A DNA stretch of 50,230 nt from a virus. The notes under the pieces were generated by a model. The model searched no databases and was not told where the DNA came from. It saw only the letters and a program-made list of their open reading frames with translations. A program made the position numbers and the translations under genes. Location of the stretch: IMG/VR virus record IMGVR_UViG_3300030012_000996, positions 1-50,230 of that record; one strand, given 5' to 3'. How positions within the stretch are numbered: the first letter of the stretch is position 1; every line of letters starts with the position of its first letter. Of this stretch, positions 27,142 to 34,231 are shown one piece after another.

Positions 27142-27477
27142 ATGGCTACTCATACTTTTAATTACACATACAGTTTTGATAGCATTTCAACAATGCCATT
27201 GAGCATGACAGACGATACGCAGATAGTTAAAAACGTATGCGTAAGCGTTACAGCGGTTGATGCTGCGGATAACACAAAGACACTAACTGAAAAAATGTAC
27301 GCGTCTTTAGACGGGATTTATAGCTATGAAGTTAGCGGTTTGCCAAGTGATTTCATACAAGTTGATGATTTAACTGATGCAAAAGCTATAGAATGGTGGC
27401 AAGCTACAACAACAGTAGATAATCTTAACATTTACTTTACATGGCAAATATATGGAGTTGCCGAAAATGATGAATAG
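27142..27477 (+). CDS. Small virion protein (DUF7936-like), 111 aa
   Basis: A short beta-rich protein: THTFNYTYSFDSISTMPLSM, VVKNVCVSVTAVD-like strand and IEWWQATTTVDNLN. Proteins of this length and pattern follow tail-tip genes in many sea-water phages. The start follows immediately on the previous stop. A structural role at the tail tip is inferred; no catalytic residues are seen. Confidence 0.55.
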   Translation: MATHTFNYTYSFDSISTMPLSMTDDTQIVKNVCVSVTAVDAADNTKTLTEKMYASLDGIYSYEVSGLPSDFIQVDDLTDAKAIEWWQATTTVDNLNIYFTWQIYGVAENDE

Positions 27478-27485
27478 GAGAAAAT

Positions 27486-27866
27486 ATGCAAGACGGAAGA
27501 TTTAGCGGAGACATGGATAGAAACGAGGTAGAAATGGACTTGAACAAGTTCATGGCTATGGTTGAGGAGATTGGGGCCCTTAAGGATAAAATCAGGGAAC
27601 TAGAAGATGCTACAAACGTAAACCCGCATCAGAAATGGATTCACTTAGCGCAGGCCGTAGACTCCTGGCGCATATTTCCCAGAGTGTTCCTAAGCGTTTA
27701 CATATTCTTGCTTTACTACTCAACAATGTGGTTTATGGCATTAGAGGAACCAAGCCTAGAGCAAAGTGGTCTCATATCTATCATAGTAGGTGCTGGGGCG
27801 GCATGGTTCGGTTTATACGCAGGCACAAGCGGTGCAAGCAAGAGTTTTAAAGGAGAAGATAAATAA
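27486..27866 (+). CDS. Holin-like membrane protein, 126 aa
   Basis: A coiled N-terminal region (EVEMDLNKFMAMVEEIGALK, residues 12-38) is followed by two membrane segments: FPRVFLSVYIFLLYYSTMWF (about 64-83) and GLISIIVGAGAAWFGLYAG (about 95-113). The short polar turn between them and the charged C-terminus suit a class II-like holin, and similar two-helix proteins close the tail operon in other marine phages. It has an AGGAG site and is the last gene of unit 2, 7 bases before a strong terminator. Confidence 0.65.
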   Translation: MQDGRFSGDMDRNEVEMDLNKFMAMVEEIGALKDKIRELEDATNVNPHQKWIHLAQAVDSWRIFPRVFLSVYIFLLYYSTMWFMALEEPSLEQSGLISIIVGAGAAWFGLYAGTSGASKSFKGEDK

Positions 27867-28214
27867 AAAAAAAGAGAGCCGAAGCTCTCTCTTTTTCGCT
27901 CAATTCACCGATTGACTAACTAGATTCATTGTAAAGCTACTCCTAAGAGTGTATATGCACCTGACTTTGAGACTTGATCCGCCGATCTTATGCTTCCTAG
28001 TTTGCGACTAAGACTTCTCATTACCAGTCAATAACTATGCAATCTTTCTTATATTGCTATGTTAACGCCTTCTGCTATATTCTCACCTAAAAAGTTGATA
28101 AGTCTTTTTATTTTGCACTATCTTTAAAAGATAGGGTGAACTTCTCTTTTTACATCAGAGTGGGTTAATTAATCCCTGTCTATCAATCTGATGCGTCAGC
28201 TCTCCATTAACATA
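27866..28214 (-). ncRNA. Candidate structured leftward non-coding RNA, about 345 nt
   Basis: The stretch 27867-28370 has no convincing gene. A leftward promoter of the phage's own type (site S2, -10 CATAAT at 28225-28220) faces into it, and the minus-strand UUCG terminator closes it. In between, the minus strand can form many hairpins: CATCAGA/TCTGATG (28194-28188 and 28159-28153), CTATCTT/AAGATAG (28134-28118), GCAAT/ATTGC (28057-28039), CTTAGT/ACTAGG, GATC-GGCG-GATC, ACTC-TTAG-GAGT and TCAAT/ATTGA (27915-27900). The only leftward reading frame over 25 codons is 31 residues without a ribosome site. Existence as an RNA is inferred, not shown. Confidence 0.5.
27873..27896. terminator. Bidirectional intrinsic terminator with UUCG loop on the minus strand
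   Basis: AGAGAGC (27873-27879) pairs with GCTCTCT (27884-27890). On the plus strand the loop is CGAA and CTTTTT follows, ending unit 2. On the minus strand the loop is TTCG, the most stable tetraloop, and eight T follow (27872-27865), so it is an even better terminator for a leftward transcript coming from 28.2 kb. Confidence 0.9.
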
Positions 28215-28219
28215 TGATA

Positions 28220-28261
28220 ATTATGTCTGCATAAAAAATAAAGTAAACCCTTTTTGGAATA
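28220..28261 (-). promoter_or_regulatory. Leftward motif promoter into the gene-free stretch (site S2)
   Basis: The 18-mer at 28244-28261 matches the consensus with one change (C for T at 28250). Leftward, GGTTTA is followed after 18 bases by CATAAT (28225-28220), the same layout as at units 1, 4 and 7. It lies 110 bases before the unit-3 start, so it could also serve the rightward direction, but I see no matching rightward -10 at that spacing. Confidence 0.55.
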
Positions 28262-28319
28262 TATTTTAATTTTTTTTTCTTGGGTGTTATGTTCAGCTAT
28301 GATAGGATTTACAAGACTG

Positions 28320-28373
28320 CCCTAAGACTAGGGATAATTTGGCAAAGCCATAGTCATTTCAGGATTGACTATG
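28320..28373 (+). promoter_or_regulatory. Three tandem leader hairpins; the last traps the start codon
   Basis: CCCTA/TAGGG (28320-28333, four-base loop), TGGC/GCCA (28340-28350, three-base loop) and CATAGTCA/TGACTATG (28349-28373, nine-base loop). The last hairpin is a perfect eight-pair stem; its 3' arm contains the ATG (28371-28373) and its loop contains the ribosome site AGGA. Hairpins two and three share two bases, so they compete. This suggests translational control of the first unit-3 gene. Confidence 0.65.
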
Positions 28374-29480
28374 AATGATGACGACCAAAGAAAGCACGAT
28401 AACATAATTGTATGGGCTGCGCTGATGTTCTGCATAACTTTAGTTGCCGGTATATCCATAAACGTTAACGCCCAGTCTAGCCAACAATCAGGTACTGCTT
28501 GCGTAAACGGATCACAGTATTGTGAAAACAACAACCTATATACGTCAAACAACACGACTACGAATAATACAAATTCAAATACGAACACAAATACTAATAC
28601 GTCAACTTCAACGGCGACTAATACAAACTCAAACACAAACGTAAATACGACGACATCTACAGCGACGAACACGAATTCAAACACCAACGTTAATACTTCA
28701 AACAACGTCAACGTTAATACTTCTACTGCTACTTCAACTTCAAATAACACTAATACGAATGTAAATACTTCTACCTCTACGGTAAATTCTACTGTTAACC
28801 AGAACGTTAATAATACTAATAATTCAACGTCTAATAACACGAATCAGAATACGAACATAAATCAATCCACCTCTGAATCAAATGTTACGACAAACAATGT
28901 TAATGAAAATAACAATAATACGACCAGTAATAACACGAACCGTAATATAAACGAGTCAAATAGCACCCAGACAATAAACCAAAACATTAAATCGGAAGCG
29001 CCCCCTGCAAGCGCTATAGCTCCAAGTATAATGAGCTATTCGCAAGACCTTTGCACCACAGGAGTTAGTGGGGCATTTCAAGGACAAGTATTCGGTTTGT
29101 CTGGTGGTAAAACCATTGTTGATCAAAACTGCGAAAGGTTGAAACTTTCTAAATATTTGTATGACATGGGTATGAAAGTCGCGTCAGTAGCTCTACTTTG
29201 CCAAGATGAGAGAGTATTTAAGGCTATGGAAATGGCAGGTACGCCTTGCCCTTACAACGGCAAGATCGGTAAAGAAGCATCAGAAGAATGGGCCAAGAAT
29301 CAATCAAAGAGACCTGATGCAGAAGATAAGGAAAAAGAGTTTATCAAACAATGCACTAAAGAGGCTAACCCTAAAAGAGCAGGCATCAATAAAGATGTTG
29401 TTGGTATAGTCAAGAAAACATATACAAGAAAAACTAAAACCGATAAACAATGCCGTCAAGAATTTTATGCTACGCAGTAG
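28371..29480 (+). CDS. Secreted Asn/Thr/Ser-rich protein with conserved Cys domain, 369 aa
   Basis: The ATG at 28371 has AGGA at the right distance. Residues 11-36 are a signal sequence or anchor (IIVWAALMFCITLVAGISIN, then NVNAQ). Residues 60-200 are almost only Asn, Thr, Ser and Val in NTNSNTNTN-type repeats, an extended linker. Residues 205-290 are a compact domain with Cys residues (YSQDLCTTGVSGAFQGQVFG, DQNCERLKLSKYLYDMGMKV, LLCQDERVFKAMEMAGTPCP), which I recall from hypothetical proteins of marine phages. The C-terminus is basic. It should sit in the membrane or periplasm, or be exported. Function unknown. It overlaps the next gene by 31 bases. Confidence 0.75.
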   Translation: MNDDDQRKHDNIIVWAALMFCITLVAGISINVNAQSSQQSGTACVNGSQYCENNNLYTSNNTTTNNTNSNTNTNTNTSTSTATNTNSNTNVNTTTSTATNTNSNTNVNTSNNVNVNTSTATSTSNNTNTNVNTSTSTVNSTVNQNVNNTNNSTSNNTNQNTNINQSTSESNVTTNNVNENNNNTTSNNTNRNINESNSTQTINQNIKSEAPPASAIAPSIMSYSQDLCTTGVSGAFQGQVFGLSGGKTIVDQNCERLKLSKYLYDMGMKVASVALLCQDERVFKAMEMAGTPCPYNGKIGKEASEEWAKNQSKRPDAEDKEKEFIKQCTKEANPKRAGINKDVVGIVKKTYTRKTKTDKQCRQEFYATQ

Positions 29481-31684
29481 CTAGTCTGCTATCATTTGGT
29501 GTATATGGTCAATATACATATGAGGCAAACCAACCGTTATACGACCTACACGATAACGCAAACAACTTCAATGGCGAGTTAGCTTACGAGGTAGTTGATG
29601 ACGGTATTTCACCTGCAATTAGCCTTCCTTTTAATTTTACTTTTTATGGGTCTACATTTACAAAAGCGAGAATGGCTACAAATGGTTGTCTTCACTTCGG
29701 CGATACTGGCAGCTATTGCAATGACTATACTCCTGACCCTATTAACGGGCAACACACTTACACCATTTACGGTTTCTGGACTGACCTCATAAGAGATAAC
29801 GGCTCCCGCATGAAATCATACGGGGACTCTGACAAGATGATATTCGGTTGGTACAAGATGAGGGAGTACAACCGTGCATCTGACAATAGCTTTGAGATTA
29901 TATTGTGGAACAACAATTCCTTTGATATACGGTACAGAGAACTAGACATAATCAATCATGATGTGCTTATCGGCGAGGTGGGTGCAAACAAAGATAATTC
30001 GTACACCTATTACTACCATGATGAATGCTCTACTGGCACAACAAACGCTAGTAATTGCGTAAACACCAACTGGAACGCTACAACAATAAATACAACTCTA
30101 GAGAACGGAGGCTCGTTGTATGGCGCAGGAAGTGGCAATGGTATTGACTGCAGTAATCCTCTGAACGATAGCAGTTGTAGTGGATATGCTGACGCCTACC
30201 TAACACAACAATGCAACATAACACAGCTTTACAGCGAATCATGTCCTAATTACTGGGAAGCCTACGACGACCAACAATGCGACGACGACCCACAGTACGC
30301 GCCTTTCTGTCCTGGCTACAGACAGGAACAATCGGTGGCTTTCTTTGATGACACCAGCGTTGATTACGGATTTATAGATGAACAGGAACAGTTTGCTACG
30401 GGCAACTTTGATGACGGATTTCACCAACAAGATTTTCAAGATCAATTTTTCGTAGTTGAAATATTTGAAGAAGAAATGTTTACTCCTTACGAGGAATTTG
30501 AAGATTTCAATGAATACTTTGATGATCCTTTTACAGATGAAGTTATTGTTTTCTTTGATATTGAACCTTTGCCTTTTCAAGATTTTGACAGACCGCACAG
30601 CGACCCGCAGCACAACGATGAAATTTTGTTAGACGAGTTCGTTTTTCAAGAAACATTTTTAGTAGAGGACTACACAGAACCAAACACTTTTATAGAGTTC
30701 AATTCAGTAGAGGAGTTGGAAGAATGGTTTGAAGAAGAAACTAACGAGCATTTTGAGGAAAGGCCCGAGGAAAGACTGGCGGACTTAGACGAGCCAGAAG
30801 AAGAATTCATAGAAGAAATATTTGAGGAAGAAGCAGTTGAGGAAGTCTTTGAAGAAATAGAAGAAATGCAAATAGCTATGGAAGAAGAAAGAATTGCCGA
30901 AATGGATCAAGAAAACAGAGAAGATGCTATTGAAGACGTAGAAGAAGAATTTGTGGCTGTTGAATCAGATACGCCTACTGGAAAAAGTAAATTAATGATA
31001 ACAGCGCTCAATGTCGTTAAAGCAGGCATCAAAACAGCTTCTAACAGCTATTCTCAGGCTTCAGGAGGCTCTCAAACAAATAATTCAGGCAATAACACTT
31101 CTTCATCAAACAATGCAACAGGAAGCTCTACAGCGTCAGCCGGTGGAATTAGCACTTCAAGCAGTCCTAGCATGTCAGACCAGTTCGCAAGCGCAACCCA
31201 GCAAAGCAATCAAGTTCTATCCATGTCCGGGGACAGTGGTGCCGGAGTTTCTATGTCTGTAACGCCACTTCCAACTTTTGATAACTCTGCGTCTATGGCT
31301 ATAGCTGATGTGCAGGTTCAGAACGTACAGGGCGAAATTGATACCGCTATGTCGGGTGCAATGACATCATCAGAGGCAGATCAAATAGCAGATCAGATCA
31401 TTGCAGCTAATATAGAGGCTCAAAAAGAGGAGATTGAACAGGAACAGCAGGAAACCGGAGAATATGCAGATGAGTCAACTTTGATAGCTCTCATAGGCTA
31501 CGTACCAAGTTTTAACAACTACACCCAGATAACTGTTCCAGACGCGCAAGACTGGTACTCTAGTCAAACCATATATGAATCTGCTACACTTGATGATAAC
31601 ACTAATGCCTTTTTTGGGTTAGTTAACGATAATTTAAACGGTCTTAATCAGATGATGAAGGACCAACCTAATATTTGGAGATAA
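29450..31684 (+). CDS. Secreted multidomain acidic protein (NIDO-like, Cys-rich), 744 aa
   Basis: Signal peptide at 1-20 (RILCYAVASLLSFGVYG), then a nidogen-like beta domain at about 40-190 (SLPFNFTFYGSTFTKARMAT, NGCLHFGD, YGFWTDLIRD). About 228-290 holds nearly three Cys-paired units of the form CSNPLNDSSCSGYADAY. About 295-515 is an extraordinarily acidic Phe/Glu/Asp-rich segment, ending in a coiled coil of mostly Glu. The rest is Ser/Asn/Gln-rich. Related proteins occur near lysis genes in marine phages, role unknown. No ribosome site is visible; translation probably depends on the overlapping upstream gene. Confidence 0.75.
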   Translation: MPSRILCYAVASLLSFGVYGQYTYEANQPLYDLHDNANNFNGELAYEVVDDGISPAISLPFNFTFYGSTFTKARMATNGCLHFGDTGSYCNDYTPDPINGQHTYTIYGFWTDLIRDNGSRMKSYGDSDKMIFGWYKMREYNRASDNSFEIILWNNNSFDIRYRELDIINHDVLIGEVGANKDNSYTYYYHDECSTGTTNASNCVNTNWNATTINTTLENGGSLYGAGSGNGIDCSNPLNDSSCSGYADAYLTQQCNITQLYSESCPNYWEAYDDQQCDDDPQYAPFCPGYRQEQSVAFFDDTSVDYGFIDEQEQFATGNFDDGFHQQDFQDQFFVVEIFEEEMFTPYEEFEDFNEYFDDPFTDEVIVFFDIEPLPFQDFDRPHSDPQHNDEILLDEFVFQETFLVEDYTEPNTFIEFNSVEELEEWFEEETNEHFEERPEERLADLDEPEEEFIEEIFEEEAVEEVFEEIEEMQIAMEEERIAEMDQENREDAIEDVEEEFVAVESDTPTGKSKLMITALNVVKAGIKTASNSYSQASGGSQTNNSGNNTSSSNNATGSSTASAGGISTSSSPSMSDQFASATQQSNQVLSMSGDSGAGVSMSVTPLPTFDNSASMAIADVQVQNVQGEIDTAMSGAMTSSEADQIADQIIAANIEAQKEEIEQEQQETGEYADESTLIALIGYVPSFNNYTQITVPDAQDWYSSQTIYESATLDDNTNAFFGLVNDNLNGLNQMMKDQPNIWR

Positions 31685-31688
31685 GTTA

Positions 31689-32048
31689 ATGGACTGGTTT
31701 CAAAATAAAACAACACAACTAATTGCCCTAGTGGGCATTGTCGGAACTCTTGCCGGATTTGGTTATAGCGGCGCAACCTATGTTAATCGCCTTGAAAACC
31801 TTGAGGCAAAGATAGGCGGAATAAGCGAAGCGGAAGATAACGTGCAGGCCATAGAAGAAAGGTTCGCATCAATAGAAACTTCTGTACAGTTCTTGGAAAA
31901 AGAATTAGACGGAATTGACATGCCAGACGTTACAGAAATCAAGACTGACATAGCTACGTTGAAAGCTGACTTGCAAAGTTTAGACAATAACCTAGAAAAA
32001 TTAGAGACTAAGCTAGATAAGAAAGACGACAACCCGCTTAACGGATAA
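31689..32048 (+). CDS. Membrane-anchored coiled-coil protein, 119 aa
   Basis: A membrane helix at 10-30 (TTQLIALVGIVGTLAGFGYS) is followed by a long coiled coil to the C-terminus (EDNVQAIEERFASIETSVQF, TDIATLKADLQSLDNNLEKL). It looks like a periplasmic rod anchored in the inner membrane, in the style of an inner-membrane spanin, and it is followed at once by a small lipoprotein gene (TAATG overlap). It may therefore pair with that lipoprotein, but the better spanin pair lies further on. Confidence 0.65.
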   Translation: MDWFQNKTTQLIALVGIVGTLAGFGYSGATYVNRLENLEAKIGGISEAEDNVQAIEERFASIETSVQFLEKELDGIDMPDVTEIKTDIATLKADLQSLDNNLEKLETKLDKKDDNPLNG

Positions 32049-32251
32049 TGCGCTTCTTAATTCTATGCGTAGTTCTTACTGCTTGTGCGTCCGCACCAGT
32101 GCAAAAAGAATGGAACGATAAATACGACCCTGCAGCATGGCGCAAGCAATTTGAGGAATGCAGGGATTTGCTGTACACGGCTTTTCCAGAGGAAGTGCAA
32201 AGAGACGAATGGTCAGAGTGTATGAATAGAGACTATGAAAACAATTTATGA
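32048..32251 (+). CDS. Small lipoprotein, 67 aa
   Basis: A classical lipoprotein signal: MRFLILCVVLTAC, with the lipobox LTAC and lipidated Cys13. The mature part is 55 residues, acidic and aromatic (WNDKYDPAAWRKQFEECRDL, DEWSECMNRDY) with two more Cys. It should be in the outer membrane or periplasm. It could be an outer-membrane partner for the coiled-coil protein just upstream, or a surface protein against superinfection. Its end overlaps the next gene by 17 bases. Confidence 0.7.
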   Translation: MRFLILCVVLTACASAPVQKEWNDKYDPAAWRKQFEECRDLLYTAFPEEVQRDEWSECMNRDYENNL

Positions 32252-32453
32252 CTGGCTAATAAGTCTATTTATACATAGATACCAGATTAGAGTATCTTTC
32301 AATAAAGAGTATGGAGATGCCGACGATAAGGTCTACATAAGTAAAAAAGTCCTGGTTCAAAAAGAAAATCACCTTAAGTTCAGAGATATGAATAACAAAA
32401 TAATAGAGTACAGAAGCGCAGGCGGCCTGAACTACATAATTGAGGATATGTAA
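32235..32453 (+). CDS. Small hypothetical protein, 72 aa
   Basis: It overlaps its neighbours on both sides (17 bases upstream, one base downstream). The N-terminus (TIYDWLISLFIHRYQIRVSF) is a short hydrophobic helix leading into beta strands (DKVYISKKVLVQKENHLKFR). A peripheral membrane protein of the lysis region is possible. No family recognised. Confidence 0.55.
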   Translation: MKTIYDWLISLFIHRYQIRVSFNKEYGDADDKVYISKKVLVQKENHLKFRDMNNKIIEYRSAGGLNYIIEDM

Positions 32454-32848
32454 TGCAGCAGATACTTATAGGAATTATTATCGTTTTAGGTTTATCTACC
32501 TACTATCTCTATAGCCAAAACCAGATAATCACAGCTAACAACAAAGCACTAGAAGGGGCGATAGAAACACAAGAAGAAACTATTAAAACTCTGCAGAACG
32601 ACTTTGAGCTTCAGACAGAGCAATTACAAACATTAACAGTCAAAAGTCAGGCAGCGCAAAGAGAGTTAAATAGATATACACAGTTTATACAGAATTATGA
32701 ATTGACAGCTAAGATACTTGCTGATCCTAAAGAAATGCAGAGGAAAATTAACAATGGAACAAAACACATCATGGAGGACATTGAGAAAATCAGCGGTACC
32801 GTTGATAGTCTTGATGACGGCCTGCAGTTGCAGCCTGCTTCCGACTAA
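32453..32848 (+). CDS. Inner-membrane spanin-like protein (Rz-like), 131 aa
   Basis: N-terminal membrane helix (ILIGIIIVLGLSTYYLYSQN, residues 4-23) and a long periplasmic coiled coil (ALEGAIETQEETIKTLQNDF, about 32-75), the architecture of inner-membrane spanins, which fuse inner and outer membranes at lysis together with a lipoprotein. The partner lipoprotein begins inside this gene in another frame (32754), the same nesting as lambda Rz/Rz1. Size and topology fit; sequence similarity to Rz cannot be judged by eye. Confidence 0.7.
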   Translation: MQQILIGIIIVLGLSTYYLYSQNQIITANNKALEGAIETQEETIKTLQNDFELQTEQLQTLTVKSQAAQRELNRYTQFIQNYELTAKILADPKEMQRKINNGTKHIMEDIEKISGTVDSLDDGLQLQPASD

Positions 32849-33134
32849 GCAAATAGAAATATCGGCAAAGCCTATTGATAGAAAAATAGTGCAGCCTATT
32901 ATGCCGAGAGAGATTGATCTAAAGCAGTTGCAATGGATAGCTGTAACTCCGGATAACTGGGAAGAGCAACTTGCGATAATAGAAAAACAGGAAGGCGAGT
33001 TAGTATTTCTGGCTATGACTATTCCAGATTACGAAGTAATGGCCTACAACATGCAAGAAATCAAGAGATACATCACAGAATTAAAAGACGTGGTCGTATA
33101 TTACAGAACAGTCACGACAGAAAAAAAAGAATAA
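32754..33134 (+). CDS. Outer-membrane spanin-like lipoprotein nested in the Rz-like gene, 126 aa
   Basis: The ATG at 32754 lies within the inner spanin gene, shifted in frame, 95 bases before its stop. The signal SAVPLIVLMTAC ends in a lipobox with Cys24. The mature domain has ISAKPIDRKIVQPIMPREID, LKQLQWIAVTPDNWEEQL and a helix around MQEIKRYITELK. At about 103 mature residues it is larger than lambda Rz1 and resembles the longer lipoproteins seen beside Rz-like genes in marine phages. It would complete lysis by linking the two membranes. Confidence 0.7.
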   Translation: MEQNTSWRTLRKSAVPLIVLMTACSCSLLPTKQIEISAKPIDRKIVQPIMPREIDLKQLQWIAVTPDNWEEQLAIIEKQEGELVFLAMTIPDYEVMAYNMQEIKRYITELKDVVVYYRTVTTEKKE

Positions 33135-33200
33135 TTATTATGAAAAAACCTTTAAATCTGCTAGGCTTAAATTTTCATATATTTCATTTAGGAGATAAAT

Positions 33201-33362
33201 ATGGGAATAATAGGAGAATGGATAGGGATAATCACAGGCGTCGTATGCATAGCATCAATAGTCTGCGCATTAACACCTACACCTAAAGATGATGCAATGA
33301 TCGGTAAGTTCTATAAATTTTTAGAATTACTGGCCTTAAACATCGGAAAAGCTAAACAGTAA
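33201..33362 (+). CDS. Conserved one-helix membrane protein, 53 aa
   Basis: A short gene with an excellent ribosome site (TAGGAG, six bases before the ATG). A single membrane helix at 7-24 (WIGIITGVVCIASIVCAL) is followed by the pattern TPTPKDDAMIGKFYKFLELL and ALNIGKAKQ. This small protein type is widespread in phages, usually near the lysis genes, and is often suspected to be a holin or holin helper. Here it lies between the spanins and the endolysin. Nothing is seen in the 66 bases before it. Confidence 0.75.
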   Translation: MGIIGEWIGIITGVVCIASIVCALTPTPKDDAMIGKFYKFLELLALNIGKAKQ

Positions 33363-33368
33363 AATTAA

Positions 33369-33384
33369 AGGTGCAGAGGCACCT
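33369..33384 (+). promoter_or_regulatory. Small hairpin before the nuclease gene
   Basis: AGGTGC (33369-33374) pairs with GCACCT (33379-33384) around an AGAG loop, nine bases before the ATG of the nuclease gene. No T run follows, so it is not a terminator. The only purine-rich sequence near the start (AGAGG) is inside it, so it may limit translation. Confidence 0.35.
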
Positions 33385-33393
33385 ACTTAAATT

Positions 33394-33786
33394 ATGGCAA
33401 CAGTTACACCATTTGTTTACAACGCAATACTGGAAAAGGTCGTAGACGGAGACACGATAGATGTTACTCTTGACTTGGGGTTCAGTGTCTTTCTGCATAA
33501 ACAACGCTGCAGGTTGGCAGGCATAGATACTCCCGAGTCAAGAACCCGGAACCTAGAGGAAAAGGCTCTTGGAAAAAAGGCATCTGCTAGACTTTCAGAA
33601 TTGTGCGTCGGTTCATTCAAAATAAAATCACTAGGTAAAGGTAAATATGGGAGAATACTCGCGGTTCCTTACACTGAAGACGGCAAAGACATTTGTAAAA
33701 TGCTTATTGACGAAGGTCACGCGGTTGAATACTGGGGCGGAAAGAAAACAGCAAAAGTCAGAGATGACGGAACATGGGGGCAATAA
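33394..33786 (+). CDS. Staphylococcal-nuclease-like (thermonuclease) protein, 130 aa
   Basis: The SNase fold is complete: VVDGDTIDV with Asp18/Asp20, RLAGIDTPESR with Arg40, Asp45 and Glu48, GKYGRILA with Arg87, and MLIDEGHAVEYW near the end. These match the calcium ligands and the two catalytic Arg plus Glu of micrococcal nuclease. There is no signal peptide, so it should act in the cytoplasm, possibly in host DNA breakdown or genome clean-up, although its place in the lysis cluster is odd. Phage SNases are known but not common. Confidence 0.85.
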   Translation: MATVTPFVYNAILEKVVDGDTIDVTLDLGFSVFLHKQRCRLAGIDTPESRTRNLEEKALGKKASARLSELCVGSFKIKSLGKGKYGRILAVPYTEDGKDICKMLIDEGHAVEYWGGKKTAKVRDDGTWGQ

Positions 33787-33787
33787 A

Positions 33788-34231
33788 ATGCACATTTCAC
33801 AAGAAGGTATAGATTTAGTAAAGAAGTTTGAGGGTTGCAAACTGGAGGCATATCAATGCGCAGCAGGAGTTTGGACTTGCGGTTACGGTTCAACCAGAGG
33901 AGTGCAACAGGGCGACGTCTGGAGCCAAGAGAAAGCAGAGATAATGCTGGTAGACGAACTAGAGGAATACGGCTCATACGTAGAAGAACTGGTAACGATT
34001 CCCCTGAATCAATGCCAGTATGACGCTTTGACTTCCTGGACGTTCAATCTCGGGCCGTCTAACTTGAAAAGCAGCACACTGTTAGCAGTCCTTAATCAAG
34101 GCAAGTACGAGGAAATCCCATACCAAATTAAAAGGTGGAACAAAGTAAGCGGTGTTGTGAATGACGGACTTATTAGAAGACGGGAAGCAGAAGCATTGCT
34201 TTTTGAGGGTAAAAGTTGGGAACACGTCTAA
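33788..34231 (+). CDS. Endolysin, T4/P22-type lysozyme (GH24), 147 aa
   Basis: This muramidase cuts peptidoglycan at lysis. The family triad is visible as Glu15, Cys24 and Thr30 in FEGCKLEAYQCAAGVWTCGY, an E-8aa-C-5aa-T arrangement in which Cys replaces the more usual Asp; such variants are known. The C-terminal domain has LNQCQYDALTSWTFNLGPSN and RRREAEALLFEG, as in soluble phage lysozymes. There is no signal-anchor, so it needs a holin to reach its substrate. The start at 33788 follows the nuclease stop by one base. Confidence 0.9.
   Translation: MHISQEGIDLVKKFEGCKLEAYQCAAGVWTCGYGSTRGVQQGDVWSQEKAEIMLVDELEEYGSYVEELVTIPLNQCQYDALTSWTFNLGPSNLKSSTLLAVLNQGKYEEIPYQIKRWNKVSGVVNDGLIRRREAEALLFEGKSWEHV

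Noticed and set aside
27926-28021. A 31-codon leftward frame (MRSLSRKLGSIRS...) inside the gene-free stretch
   Set aside because: No ribosome site before its ATG, length within chance, and it would break up the hairpins; not claimed as a gene, although it should be kept in mind when testing the RNA.
28328-28840. A 170-codon leftward frame opposite the Asn/Thr repeat region
   Set aside because: It consists of Val/Phe/Glu/Leu repeats that are the complement of the AAY-ACN codons; an artefact of low complexity.
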